A stretch of 64,000 nucleotides of DNA from contig JAJEKV010000046.1 in the NCBI GenBank assembly GCA_021234155.1, forward strand, positions 2,787,258-2,851,257, read 5' to 3'. The first letter of the stretch is position 1; each line of letters starts with the position of its first letter. The stretch is from Isoetes taiwanensis (lineage: Eukaryota > Streptophyta > Lycopodiopsida > Isoetales > Isoetaceae). A program made the position numbers and the translations under genes. The notes under the pieces are model-generated. The model saw nothing but the letters and a program-made list of their open reading frames with translations. It was not told the DNA's origin and did no database searches. Shown piece after piece: positions 10,842 to 23,579 of the stretch.

Positions 10842-13800
10842 TCACAACTGACTAAAGAAAGAATCCCATAGTTGACGAGCCATTCTTTGATCTTTCGCAG
10901 CTTGAACCTGTTTACTCAGTTTAGATTTAAGAGATATCAAGATCCTGGAGGAATGCGGTAATCGTGAGAAGACAAAAGCCCTGCGTCTCTTCCAAATAAT
11001 CCAGAGCAGCCATCCCTTACACAAATGCACAGCATCCCTTTTCAATGCAGACCATCCTCTAGGATAAATTCCCAGCACAACGTTTACAACTGGGCTAGAT
11101 AATTCAAAAACTTCTTTCACTCGGTCCCAAGCTGCTTGGATGTCTCTGCATTCTATAAAGCAATGCTCAATAGATTCTTCCGCACAATCACATTAGGGAC
11201 AGATAGGACTAACTTGTGAGTTGAATCACGACCACAATTGTTAATTCTTAATGCCCCGCGGTATTATCTCGCCATGTGAGAACTTGCACTTTGGGGGAAG
11301 ACGATTCTTCCATACCTGTTTCCACATAACGCTTCAAATCCCCTTCCTCACTTTGCAAGGACCACTTCGGGCATAACTGTACTACCTTGTTGAAATGAAG
11401 AAGTTTGTAACAAGAAGAAACTAAAGGGTGCTCGTGCAAAGCTTCATGAGATGTCACAAAATCCCCCACCAGTGGTATTGCGTAATAAGGAATGCTACCT
11501 ACGACGGACCGCCAAATTGCTTCGTCTTGTGGATGCAGCTTAAATTTTTGTTTGAAGTCTTCCCATGATAAAAGCACCCCCCGGAGTACCAATCACCAAC
11601 AAAATTGATTCAAGATGATGACCACCTTCTCTCGAAGTCCTCATATCCACTAGAGAAAATAAGGGCTTTGATCCCCATCTGCTTTCTATGGCTAACCACC
11701 ACACCGGGGCATTCGCGATGGAGTGGAGTTCACTACATTCAGATGCCATAAACCCCTCACTGATTCCCATGCTTTAAGTAATCCCTTCAAAAAAGGTGAA
11801 GCCCCTGAGAAAGGTTTTAATTTGTAAAAGAGAGCCCATGGCAACTCCACTCTCATGGCGACTTTATCGCATGAAATGCAATGTAAAAGTGATTGTTTCA
11901 ACAACTGAGTACCAGGAGAATTCACCTGCCCATTCAACACCTGCCAAATGAATTTGCTTGCCAAAACTTTAGTGTGCAACGCAATATCTAGCATTCCTAA
12001 TCCACCCTGGTTTCTATGAATGCAGCACTTGTCCCAAGCCACCTTAATATCCGCTCACTCCTCATTCCCTCCCCATACAAAATTCCTTATTGATTTCGGC
12101 CGGTTCGTCGAGTAATGCTTTTTGAGCCAACAAAGATCAAGTCGATATACGTACGTACTCAAAGTACTGATTTAGCTACCACAATCCTGCCAGCCATAGA
12201 GAGCTTACATATTTTCCACCAATTTAAATGTTTTTCCAACCCAAGTAGGATCTCATCCCACGTCTCTATTGCTGACCTGTTAATACCAATCGGAATACCC
12301 AACAACCTGGATGAGGCACCGCTTGGTATTACTCTCCAAGGATATTGGAGAATGCACTCAGGTATGGTTTCATCCAAAGGCCACAATGCAGCACATTTGT
12401 TCCAATTCAAGGAACAACTGGAAGCCATGGAAAACATGTTAAGAAGCCTAGTGGCACAAGATAGATTCTCCTCTGTTGCTTCCAAGAAAAGAAAGGTGTC
12501 GTCCGCATATTGGCTACATACCTGTTGAGTTCCATCATGCATAGCGAGACCATTAATGATTCTGTCACCTGTAGCTGAAAGAAGCAATTGGGAAAGACCC
12601 CGGCTACAACATTAAAGAGAAATGGTGCGATTGGACAGCCTTGCCCGATGCCTCGCCAATTGGAAAATGGAAGAAGATTCACCGTAAAAAACCACCGATC
12701 ATGACTAGTATCTAGAAGCTTCATTACCATCGATGTGAAGTCTAAAGCACGCACCTTAGAGCTAAAAGCATCTTCGAAGAAAGGACCAGCTTTTACCGTC
12801 AGTATGCTTTCTTAAAGTCCAACTTCAAGTATATGACTCTCTCAAGGCGCTTTTCTTGCCCGATTGCAAACCTTCAAGGCTGCGGCAACATTGCTAAGAA
12901 TGCTTCTTTTGGGCAAGAAACCGAACGCGTGATAAGTGATATGTTCCATAAGAATTGGTTTTAGCCTCTGCAGATATGCCTTAGCCACAATTTTGTAAAG
13001 GAGGACAAAATGTGTAATCGGTCTCCAATCGTTAATTGATCTAGGCTCTTTCACTTTTGGTATCAATGTAATGGACGCCAGTTCTCTTGTCCAAGTACTC
13101 CTTTTCTAAAAAGTCGAGATGCGCTATAGACAAAAGCGGCTCTATCCATTCCCGGTTGGTCTGAAAAACTCAGCGGGAATGCCATCCATACGGGCACTTG
13201 TCTTTCGCCAACAAGAAGGGGCTTCCTTAATCTCTTCCACGGATAGAGGTGCTCCCAAGACATCCCTTTGCGGTTAAGTTCGTCACTTTAGGTTTTACTT
13301 TAGCAAGGATCATGTTTTCAAAACAATCGAAACTCCACATCCTTCTGCTCAAAGAAACACCTAAAGTAATTATATAAATATTCTTTGATCAGTTGAGGTT
13401 CCCTGACCACCAGTCCATCTTCCGTCTGAATATGAGTAAGAAAGCAGCATACATTCTTTGCCTTGCAACCTTGAAGAAAAATTTAGAACATCTGTCCCCT
13501 TCTCTTATCCAGGTAAGGCCTGCTTTGCTTTAGCCCGAGTGACTTTAATCGTTTCCAAGTTTTTATCTCTTCAGAACTTCCTTCTCGGTTTCTGTAATAA
13601 TTCCCCCCTTCTAAGATTGAGAGCTCGATACAAGGAATCCAATCTCGCCTTTTTCTCTCTTACCTTGGTTTCGCCCACTCTTTAGCAAATTTCTTAATAG
13701 CCGCTAACGAGGAGATCATTGCGTCCATTCCCATTTTATTTGAGCTCGTCTCTAGCCATATTCTCTTGCATTGCAACTTGAAGTGAATATCCTTCAAGTA

Positions 13801-14790
13801 TCGAGTATTCAATTTAAAAGCGTTCTTAAAGGTTTAAAGTTGTCGAATCGTCCAGCTCACCGGTTATGGGTTGTGATCGAGATGGAATTATCCAAATGTT
13901 TTTGACGATATAAAGATGGGCACCAAGATCGCCGATCTAGTTAATATAACATCTATTGTGGCGAGCATATGCCCTTCCTTCCGCGACCCATCCATTGTGC
14001 CATGTAAACCCGCCATCTCCATGCAATTCTGATAGTTGCAGTTCTGCTAACAAACTAACCCATTGCTCTTTTTCAAAGCCGGACACAATTTCTGCCGCAT
14101 TACCCATTCTATCTTCTCTGCTTTCCACCATATTGAAGTCACCCAGCATGATCCACGCAATGTTATTGCCACCAAAACGTCTAACCTTATTTTTAATTGA
14201 GGCCCACATTGCACCTCTCTTTCTTGCGACATTATGCGCATAAACATTAACTATACTCCATAGTTGTCCGCCTGCATCCCAGGTGATTATACTACATCTG
14301 CCAAAATTGTCTACATATGTAGATAATACCTTGATCTCCTTCCTCCACGCGATTAGGGTCCCTGCACTGGAGCTTCCACTTGTTGATGCAATTCCAACGA
14401 AACGATTTCCTAGCAAACCCAGAAGATGTCCTATTTCTTCATCCTTACGATGCTCTTGTAAGCATATGAAGTCTGGTTCAATTTTAGCCAAGGCCAGAGC
14501 TAATCTACTACCCTTTATCTCTGATGATTTCACCCCTCGATGTTCCGGCTTAAAATCTTATGATCCATTTTTGGGAGCGGTTTCTTCCTTTTGGATGCTA
14601 TTCTCTCTTCCTCACCTTCACCCTGTTTACCCTTTTTTCTAGATTCACGTTCTATACTGTTTGCATTATCACATATTTCTTCTAATACCAGGTCAGCCCA
14701 TCTATTTGAATGGAAAGGTATCCCGACCATCATCAGATCGAGGCGAGAGATTAGGTGGGTCAATACACATCAACTCTTTGTTTTCCGGTA
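10842..14790 (-). pseudogene. LINE ORF2: endonuclease, reverse transcriptase, C-terminal zinc region
   Basis: Read from right to left. The endonuclease starts near 14560 (ILSRNIEG, the N-containing first motif) and continues in the 13937-14533 frame: ICLQEHRK (catalytic Glu), VNVYAHN, MLGDFNM (catalytic Asp/Asn) and GGFTWHNG. The RT lies in three frames: 12842-13066 (IPKVKEPRSINDWRPI, AFGFLPKRSI), 12407-12754 (GIGQGCPIAPFLFNV) and 12159-12587 (YADDTFLFLEA, the catalytic pair, then LGIPIG). Then come GGLGMLDIALHTKVLASKF near 12000 and a C-terminal region to about 10842. These are the ordered motifs of plant L1 ORF2, which nicks DNA and copies its RNA into the break. At least five frame changes make it non-functional. 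Confidence 0.9.
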
Positions 14791-15138
14791 GGAAGATCAC
14801 TATCACCGCGCCGTGCATACGCTCCTACTTTTGGAGGTTTCATTGGAGCATCATGTTTAGGAACATTCGAGCCTTTTCTTTTTTATACTTTTCCATTCGA
14901 GTCTGAAACCCGTTGACTCCACCCGACCAATCCATGATTGGTCAATTGAGAGGAAAGACGGAAAGTGTCGAGCCAGATTTGTTTGACTTCTCCCGCACAA
15001 CGTGATGATTATTGGATCTACTTCGAACCGCTTTTTTTCGGAAGAGATTAAAGATAGCTCTAAGGGATTATCTCGTGACCACATCTGCAGCCATATCCTT
15101 CCGTGAGGTTCTGTTGAAAGGGGGTGTGTTGGGGATGG

Positions 15139-16342
15139 TTAGAGTCCTGGAGTATGCATCTCCCTTTCCGCACTTTTCTTGTTTTGCGTAGTATCAAGCC
15201 CTTCAATGTGTAGCTTGGGAAACATCCTATGCAAGTCCCAGGCATTCAACAGCTTCAAGTTGAATAAAGAGAAGTACGTACCGCTTTGCACAACCACTTG
15301 CTTCGGTATACCCTCTGCAGCCGGCTTAGGGCCTCTAATAATTGAGTGAGAAATATAAGTACCGAGTGTATTGGCGATTGAAATCAGAAAATCTGGATAA
15401 AGCATATCAGGAGGCAAGCGCTCAATCTCAAGCCAGCAAGGAAGTTTTATGGCAGACAATTTATCTGAAGTGAAACCAGGCGCATAATATTGATATAAGA
15501 TAAACTCTCCTGCAAAGTAATCTACAGCTCTACTAACAAGTTTCTCCACAGTAGATTCCAAACAAAATAAGAAAAAAATTCCCTCCAATGGCTTTCAGTG
15601 ACTGAAACTGTGGCAGTCTTAACTTCTCTAGATGCCTGGTCAACCAAGAGTGTAACCTTTTGAAGTTCAGGAAACCTCCCGTGTAGAAGCCAACAACAGA
15701 TTTGGCGACTAGATTTTGGATATTTCTCAAATGTTTATCATGATCTATAACCGTTGTCTTAACCTTGCTACATTCAAATGGAACACCAGAAAATTGATGC
15801 AACTTACTCGGGTCTGGCATAAAATTATCAGAACACAACATACTAAGAGCATCATTTACTCTATTGCTTCTAACCTCTCAAGTAGATAGGCCCCGCTTTA
15901 TCGGTCGAAAATCGGGCTTTGAGATTTTTCTCAAGATGATTCCCACTCCTCCAAGCTCCAAGATCCTTTCCCTTCAGATTACTTTGATTGTAGCCACGAT
16001 TCTGCTTTAGGACACTGTTAATCCCTAATTCAGCATTAACTACATCCGAGACCTTGACCTCTGCTCCATTTGTCGCAAATGCATCCCGCAGACCCTGTAA
16101 ATTCTGATTCTGAGTATAGGGCAAGAACGGGCGGGACCGAGTGGTCTCTCGCCGAGTCTCCACCGACAAAACAGGTTTATTGGAAGCCCCAACAATTGGG
16201 GACGGATTGCCGTCAGATCCATGCTTTCAAAGAAAAATTGGGGGCCGTTATGAGCACTGGTCGAACCTGTGGCGGTTCGGGCAGCCGCTAAAGCTGCCGC
16301 TTTTCTCGCTACCGCGCCACGCCTCCCATTTTTTCCAATCCT
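15139..16342 (-). pseudogene. LINE ORF1, DUF4283-like
   Basis: The frames 15533-15841 (LVAKSVVGFYTGGFLNFKRL, then W and FFLILF) and 15139-15588 (PCWLEIERLPPDMLYPDFL, ISIANTLGTYI) together give the DUF4283 pattern common in ORF1 of plant L1 elements: a LVGKF-like start, a hydrophobic middle and a W..LP......L..IA..IG end. The upstream part, 15870-16342, is basic and Gly/Arg/Ala-rich and split between two frames. ORF1 proteins bind the LINE RNA. The start codon is not certain, because the open frame runs through the target duplication at 16343-16352. Confidence 0.7.
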
Positions 16343-16636
16343 AACATTCACCTTTTGAAGACTTTGCAAGGAAAGTTCTTCATGCTATGTGGAAGGGAAA
16401 GGGTTCGGGCATTCTTGCCAAATTCTAAAAGTCAGGACTGACCTAAGATGATGTCAAGGTAAGATTACAAGATTCTAAAGGTTTTATGGAGGCGACTTTA
16501 TTATTGATAAGAATGGGTGGATTTGCAAGAAGATTAATCCACTTACCTTGATGTAAACTGTAAATCTATGTCCAGGCACCGCCTCTGCGGCATATCCTCC
16601 AGTTGTTCTGGAGTTTTTTTCTCAAGCACTTGAAAA

Positions 16637-18167
16637 TGTGATGTCCCCTGCTCGTATACAATGCCCCGCACGTATAGAACTGGAGTTCATCCTTCCATAC
16701 GAGGCCGTCTACCTATCATCGGGCTTTTAATGGTGAGCAAGAACCCGACAGGGAAGAATAGACGTGTTATTCGTCTTGTCTCCCTCGAGATCTACCTAGC
16801 TATGGAAGCGCATAAAACATAAGCACATGGCATCACATAAAATACATATCCACCTCGAAGGGTGGCTCACCATAACATAACAACTGAACAACAACAATAG
16901 TAGCATCAATAAAGAAGGAAAATCCTACCTAATGCTCAGACTCATGGGGACCGACTGACGGCTTGGGGTCTCCAGAAGTCAATGCAGACAGAATTCATGG
17001 CAAATGGTTTGGCTGGCATAAGAACATGGCCGTTGGGTAGTCCACTCCATCCGCCCCTCCTGTGCATACTTTGCAGATAGGCTGAAAAGTATTGGGGATG
17101 TGACCGTAGCCTGCCGAGTGCATAGTCAGAGGGACTACTCATGGGTTGCATCTCCCCAGTCCCGATGAGGCAAGAGGGAATCACTCCCTCCAGAAGGTCC
17201 ATGCCAACTACCGGCGATCTAGAGAGCCACTGCTCGTCTACGACTTGAACCCCACTGAGGCGACGCATCACCTAGGAGGTGTCGAGCCCATACCTTGCTC
17301 ACACTCAGTGGTAAGCTATTAGGCCTAGCCCGCAATGTTCTCTAGCTGTCGCTACGTAGCAGAGGGATCAATTGTAGTCGGACAAGCCTTTCTTATCAGC
17401 GGTCTAACCTGCCACCCATATCTAGCTGGCTCCTTTGCACAGACTGCATTTATTGGGTACTAATGAGGCTATCTAGGAACATCATCTACGAAGGCTCTGG
17501 GTCTCTACCCCCCTTCCCAATACACAAGAGATGCGCACAGAGCAATACAATATCATCCAATGAACTGAAATAACAGAGTAAAGATCCAATCTATCTACTC
17601 TAAACATATGTGGTTAGGTTCATTCGTTAGTGGCTAAGGTTCTTAGGCTCTAGAGGTCATCTGCAACTAAGAACAGATGCAAATCCGGCCTAATGCCGGT
17701 CAGGAAGCTGGCGTTGCATAACAGATCAATCACATACCAGATTCTTGGCTCGCTCCAAGTCCTCGGAATGCGTCCATGCTGCCGGAATGGGCTGAGACGC
17801 TGGAGTCTTGACGATCTGCTTTGAAACGCGAGCTTCACTACTGCTGGGAGGCCGAAATGAGTTGGGCACTTGAGCATTGCACGCTTCTGAGGTTGGAATC
17901 TGAAAAGGGAGCACTTTTAGGGTTCCCACCTCTTTATGTCCACGTTTTAAAGTTAGGGTCTAATGGGCCACATGGCTCATATGGGGTATTGCCATATGGC
18001 AATATCGACATGTTGCATAACATGTGCAATATAATGGGTTCTAATGGTTGCGTCCCATGGTACAATCCTTTATGGTCGCCATGTACATGTCGTCGTAGTC
18101 GACATGTACTAGTGATGTGATAGTATAATATATGTATTTATACCATATATTAGGCTGGAACGTCACA
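16637..18167. mobile_element. solo LTR, 1531 bases
   Basis: It begins TGTGATGTCCC and ends GGAACGTCACA, an imperfect inverted pair with TG...CA ends. GAAAA occurs directly on both sides (16632-16636 and 18168-18172), the 5-base target duplication of an LTR element. No gag or pol sequence lies inside, so it is what remains after recombination between two LTRs. Small open frames inside (such as 17821-18120) show no homology. Strand cannot be decided. Confidence 0.8.
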
Positions 18168-20535
18168 GAAAATGTCTGGATTCAAAATGAAGAGATTAGG
18201 AGTGAAAAGTCATTTTTTTGTGATGATATAAATGGGGCAGCTATAGTGCAGAGGGCAGGGACTGTGCAAGAGAAGTTTGTAGCTTCTACAGGCAAGGCTC
18301 TACAGGTCATCTCATCTCATTCTCCTTTTTAACAAATTGAGGCAGACATTTAGAAACTTGAGCATTTGTTTGAACGGATTTTTGTTGAGTGCTTGGGCCA
18401 GTGCCCGCGCTTCACTTGGATTTTTTGATGAAGGAAAACAATAATAAATCAACATATGATACATGGAGCTATTTCTCAATGCCTAGCCAGGTGGCCAGTT
18501 GCGGCAAACTTTTCTTAGCACATGGTAATAAGCCAAGTGTACAAGCCATGTATGCAGAGCCATATAGATCTTGGCACACCCAATGATAAGATGCACAATA
18601 ATATACGCCCAAGACGTTTGCTTGCTATAGATTTGAGAAAAGAAGGCACAAGGAGGTCAAGAGGCAAATCTACTAACTAGAACCAGCATGGCACCTTAGC
18701 CTTAAGAGACATGTCCATCAAAAATCTGAGAAATAGTTCTGAAAGACAACAACAGTACCTTCCATGGTGTCCACAACCTTCGCCATCAATTTATCCACAT
18801 TTTCTATAATCTTAAAAATAATGAGGAAGAAGTCTTTCAAAAAGATTTGATGAATTCAAAGGGACGGTGCAAGTGTAATGTGCACTTAACCACCCGCAGA
18901 TTCTTTTGACTATCCAAGAGCTGACAACAGAATAAGCAACCATATTTTCTAGGTACCTGAAATGTCATTCTAGTCGGTCTGAACGATGACAATATCCTAG
19001 AAATGCCATCCGGACGGGGCATTCCCAATGTCTCCAATCACAGGGAATGATGAGGCGCACTTAGGGATGTTAGTTCTTATGAACTTCATCATGTCCTCTT
19101 TATTGCCCCAAGCGACAAAGAAGAGATGGCTTTTGAAATCCTCTCGCTACGAAGCGAAGACAAATCTTTCTTCAACCAGTCACTGAAGCTAGACTGAGCT
19201 ATTCGATGGGCAGAATTATTCGACCACTATGCACCCTGAGTTTGTAGATGAGCTGGAATGGATAAGGAGCTCCCCGAGCATGTGATCATTCAAAGTGGTC
19301 AGTATTACCATCATCTCTCTTCTGCCCCATCAATATATGGCAGAGCTCTCTACCCTTCCCTTGTCTTTCCCTGTCCTAGTCTCCCATGATCAACACAAAT
19401 GGGTTGAGATAATCTCTAGGAATGATATTTGGTCACTTTTACCATAGAAAGACTCTCTTACAGAGGTATGTTGCATCTATTTCTCTTATGTTTCTATACT
19501 AAAGTGACTACACACAAATGGACCACTAAAGTGAATGGTTGATGGTGATGCACTATTCTAGGATTGTCAGATGGGTGTCCAATAAGTTCTAATATGCCCA
19601 GATTTACAGCTTTTTTCTTGATGCATAAGTTGTGTATTAGTTTTGAACTTGGGATTGACATGCCAGATCAGCAATTAGCTCTAATATACATGGCATCTAA
19701 TAAATGTTAATACTTTTTTTTTTTGCCACAGAACCCATGAATTTATGAGCTTAGACAACTTAGATTGCGAATTAGATTCCTTCATAATTTGGGCTTCGTC
19801 TTCTTGAATATAAGCTTTGTTGGTTGCTTCAACATTCTACTTCTGACAGGCAACTTTTTTATTTATTACTGAACTTGCTATTTTGGAGTTTAACTACATT
19901 CAAACACTTATTGCAAGCATGCAGATGTACTACTCCATGTTTTAGATGCCTAAGGACAAACACCCATCTTCATAAAAGATTCTGGATGGGTTTCTATTAT
20001 GGAGCTTCGGTTGAACATGCTCCTTCACTATGAAGAGCTATAAAAGATGCGTCTGGACATCTCATTTTGTCCAAGGTGATATTCTACTATAGACCACACA
20101 TCCCATGAATCTTTGGATGGTTGCATCTATTCAGGTAGTTCTTTATGACCTAGGTGCTAGGATTCTCCATTATTTCTATTACCTTCATATTTGTAAGAAA
20201 CTAAAGCATCGCCTCCAAGTTTGGGAGATAGACTTTCTTGCATTCTATCTAATTAGGTCTTCACTCTTTTCTTCATTTATTTGTAATTGAATCTTATATA
20301 ACTATACTTGAAGTTGGTAGCATAAAGTGTAGGCAATAAAAAGACAATGGGAAAGAACAGTCTAGGCTGAGGCCCTAATTGCTTCTGGTTTACCATCTTG
20401 GAGAAATGTTGGATAATGTGCATATATTTTCTAGATGCTAACAATTGATATGATAACAATTGAAACATGATGTTGCTTCAGATGGTGTCATGGATTTTTT
20501 ACTATTTGATAATGAATAAATTTGTAAATGCCCCC
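18168..20535. other. no recognised gene
   Basis: No domain or transposon protein is recognised on either strand. A minus-strand open frame at 18837-19037 (contains CLFCCQLLDSQKNLRVVKC) is unidentified. The stretch ends at the A-tract 20536-20552 preceded by GAATAAATTT, so some of it is probably the 3' end of a plus-strand retroelement or processed transcript. Confidence 0.35.
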
Positions 20536-20552
20536 AAAAAAAAAAAAAAAAG
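20536..20552 (+). other. A17 tract, candidate retroelement tail
   Basis: Seventeen A residues follow AATAAATTTGTAAATGCCCCC, which contains a polyadenylation-like AATAAA. This suggests the 3' end of a plus-strand non-LTR element whose body was not identified. Confidence 0.4.
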
Positions 20553-20565
20553 GGAAAAGAAAAAA

Positions 20566-20820
20566 CTAGTTAGATGTTTGCATGAGTAATTTAGCATGTC
20601 TAAAACACCTTAAAGGCTTGGAAAGTGCTAAGCAATGACCGTAAGAAATACAATAAAGACTCTCAGCAACAATTGTAAAGAGGAAGGGCTCCAACAGACG
20701 TCCTTCTTTTATACCTCTCCCTACGTCAATAAGTTGGAAGGCTCCCCTCGGAATACCACGGTAGCCGTCGTGAACTCCAATAACTTCCAAATTGGTTTGC
20801 AAAAATATATCCAAAACCAA
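20566..20820 (-). pseudogene. LINE reverse transcriptase fragment
   Basis: The minus-strand frame has IPRGAFQLIDVGRGIKEGRLL followed by EPFLFTIVAESL, a decayed form of the LINE RT block rGvrQGcpLsPlLFtivaEsL. No catalytic YADD is present in the fragment. The type looks like L1. Confidence 0.6.
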
Positions 20821-20882
20821 ACTTATGCATAACTAGTAATGGGTGCCCGCTATTGTGGGCATAAATACGATTCTATTGTGTA

Positions 20883-20925
20883 GAGAGAGGGAGGGAGGGA
20901 GGGAGGGAGGGAGGGAGGGAGGGGG
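20883..20925. repeat. (GGGA)n microsatellite
   Basis: About ten GGGA/GAGG units in a row after GAGAGAGG. Confidence 0.95.
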
Positions 20926-21045
20926 ATTAAATGAAACAAAATTTGATTATTACGTGCCGTGAGACCGCCAGTCCATAAGACGCTCAACTTGTATATTCAA
21001 CAAGATAAAACAGATCATCTAATGCATCCCCCCGATGCTAATGCA

Positions 21046-22195
21046 TTAGTTTCTCCTACCTCTAAACTCATCTACTTTTAAGGTTCTTAAGACATCGTCA
21101 CTACGCTCTAAAATATCAATGATACATCTCCCAATGTGCGATCCTAGAAAATCAAAGAAAGCCATCAATGTGTCAGCACATATATCATACCTCTCTCGAA
21201 TATCTCTGTAAGTAGGGCAATGCAGAAGTACACGTTCCTCATCTTCAGGTATCCATGCCTCACATATCTCGCACGGTCTAAGCTCGTGAGGAATGCCATT
21301 CCACCTGCCTACTTTAACACCAAGCCTATATGTGCTCAGCCTCATTCTGCAGATGACATGCCTGCTTTATGGAAAATCCCTCTGCCAAATACTTTGCCTC
21401 CTGCAATGTAGGATCCTATAAAACTCCCTTTTTATTGCCCCATCTCTCCATGGACTCTAAAGAACATTCATTTTGACCCATGTGCGGATATTATCATTAT
21501 GCAAAACTAAATCATGAATATCCATCCCCCATCGTGCCATCCACTGAGTGGCATCAGCAAACCAGCCCTTAACCCATGTCTCCTCCAATGCAAAGCATGG
21601 GTAACTTTCTTCAGGCATATTATATACAATACCTTATAAATATAATTAAGGAGTTTGCAAAGCAAGTCCACCTCTAGTATGAGCATCTCACATTCCGCTA
21701 ACATCATATCATAAGGAGTTCGTATTTTTGTTCCAAGTTCAGACCGAACGAATTTCCTTTGAACTTTCTCAACCTTTTTTCAAGTCTCCAATGCCAATCC
21801 AGGACCCCATATTTCACATCCGTACAAAAACACAGATTGCACCAGTGTTGTATAAAGCATTATTTTCAAGCTAGAATTCCATATCTCTGCTTTGACACAT
21901 CTATGCTGCATTGCATACAGTGCTTTGAGGCCACCGTTTACTCTTTGCTCCACAGCTTGGTTCCAATTTGAACTCTTATCCACTAATATCTCAAGGTACT
22001 TGTAGCTATTAGTACTTGTAGCTATCTAAAAGTTCCCCTTGATAATAGAACTTTAAATGATCAGTTTTGTCTGCCCCCACTTTGGTCTTATCCATATTGA
22101 TTTGCATGCCTTTTGCATCACAAAATAATGAAAGCTTATGCCTTTGCAATCCCCGTATGCTCCTAGATAGCAATACCACATCATCATGGTTTGTT
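21046..22195 (-). pseudogene. LINE reverse transcriptase, C-terminal half (different family from the L1)
   Basis: Read from 22195 leftwards. DDVVLLSRSIRGLQRHKLSL (motif C, first residue lost) leads to GMQINMDKTKV near 22080, then GGLKALYAMQHRCVKAEIW and LVQSVFLYGCEIWGP in the frame 21780-21983, then TPYDMMLAECEML near 21690. It ends with 21046-21345 (LRPCEICEAWIPEDEERVL, LHCPTYRDIRERY), the Cys-containing tail. This order is typical of LINEs with a YGCEvWgp block. Stops break the frame several times. No poly(A) is seen at the left end. Confidence 0.75.
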
Positions 22196-22690
22196 CCAAG
22201 ATGTCAAGAAGTGGATCAATGAATGGAAAATACAATGGGATGAAGTGGTCTTAGTGAAATCTGATTTAAGACAACGGATACCCAGGAAGGTACATAAGAA
22301 GATGTGGTCGCAACCCAAGACCAAAATGATTTTGTATAAGCAAATCTTAAACCCACATTGGAAATGGCAGGGCACCTGAAAGAAAATATTTGTGTCCAAA
22401 CAAGACATGCTATTTGTGTGATTCGGCTTAGTTCACATCATTTAGGTGTGGAAATGGGTAGATGGGGGCATATTATTTCTAGGAATTAAAGATACTGTAA
22501 AGATAAAGTAGAGGATAAGGATCATGCATTGCTTCGATGTATGTTGTACAATGTATTACGCGATAAGTTTGGAATACACTATGAAGATCTGCCAACCTTT
22601 TTCACCATAAATGGGGATATTATAGGGAAGTATTTGATTGAGCTTTCAGTATAGAGAAATTTGTATGCATAATCATAATATTGATGATAA
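22191..22690 (+). pseudogene. LINE C-terminal fragment, plus strand
   Basis: A short frame (FQDVKKWINEWKIQWDEV) is followed by IRLSSHHLGVEMGRW and a decayed EDKDHALLRCMLYNVLRDKF, matching the C-terminal tail of the minus-strand fragment at 21046-22195 (LGVKVGRWNG, EDEERVLLHCPTYRDIRERY). It is the same LINE family in opposite orientation, and the two abut head to head at about 22190. Confidence 0.65.
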
Positions 22691-22839
22691 TGACAGTTTG
22701 AGTGAGATGATGAGCTAGATGAGGACTCAGAAACTCATCTATTGCTTTACGATGACATTTAAAATTGTCGTCTAATAGGCCTTCGAGGCCTCCCATAGAT
22801 GTAGTACACTTTCTTCTTTTTTTCTTCTCTCTCTCCAAT

Positions 22840-23310
22840 CTATCCTTTCCATTTGATGGTCAATGGAAAGAGCAGGTGGAGAACAACATTGGAGTCAAAC
22901 AGGGATGTCCACTTTCGCCTATGCCCTTTGGTATTTTAATAGATGACTTAGAGAGGTGGATCTCCACATACGGTGGGGAAGGAATCAAGCATTCTCCTAT
23001 TATTGTATGAAGATGACATTGTTATATTATCTAGACGCAAAGAGGGTATGCAACAACATTGGATACATTAGGGAGCTTTTATGATGCAACAGGCATGGAA
23101 GTGAATCTTAGGTAAGACTAAGACCTAGATAAAAACTATTCTTTCATTTATAAGGAAGAGATGACGAAGGTCACAGACTCGTATAAGTATTTGGGGCTCA
23201 TTATGGATAAGCACTTATGTTGGAACTGCATAGTGGAGCAAAGGGCTAATGGTGGAATAAAGGCGTTGTTTGCCATGCAAAAGCAGTGCCTAAAAGCTGA
23301 TATCTGAAAG
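22840..23310 (+). pseudogene. LINE reverse transcriptase fragment, plus strand
   Basis: The frame 22765-23010 has GVKQGCPLSPMPFGILIDDL, the RT block before the catalytic loop. After a frame change LLLYEDDIVILSRRKEGMQQ follows near 22998-23050, motif C with YEDD in place of YADD. Then come YKYLGLIMDKHLCWN and GGIKALFAMQKQCLKADIW, which match AVEQRVNGGLKALYAMQHRC in the minus-strand copy. Same LINE family. Confidence 0.75.
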
Positions 23311-23579
23311 TGCATACATTATAGAATGAGAAAAGAGGAGCTAGAAGGAGAGGCTTTGGTGGGATAGCTTGCTTTGCACGAAAACAGGTTTGAAAAAATA
23401 TTATAGTTGTTAAGGTTAGCAGACACAGCCAGTTTATATGGATTGAAATAAAAGGAGGTGCCTCACCTATATATATTGCAGCAGTTTATTTTGTCCCCTT
23501 AGTTTCTGGAGGAGTTCATGATGGAAAGGATTTAAGTTTGAATGACTTGTTTACTCATTTGGCAAATGATGTATCAGAA

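Larger units (their letters stand above)
10702..16342 (-). mobile_element. near full-length L1-type LINE
   Basis: On the minus strand it has ORF1 (nucleic-acid-binding type), an apurinic-type endonuclease, reverse transcriptase and a C-terminal region, and ends in a poly(A) tail, seen as 12 T at 10703-10714 on the plus strand. Identical 10-base sequences AACATTCACC lie at both edges (10692-10701 and 16343-16352), the expected target duplication. Length is about 5.6 kb. ORFs are broken by several frameshifts, so it is inactive. The insertion split what was a continuous host stretch (left of 10692 and right of 16352). Confidence 0.85.

Noticed and set aside
12115-12528. 137-residue plus-strand open frame
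   Set aside because: It is antisense to the LINE reverse transcriptase blocks (including YADD) on the minus strand.
14283-14642. 119-residue plus-strand open frame
   Set aside because: Antisense to the LINE endonuclease frame, with no own homology.
20883-20925. Regular repeat that might suggest a CRISPR-like or protein-binding array
   Set aside because: It is a simple (GGGA)n microsatellite with no spacers.
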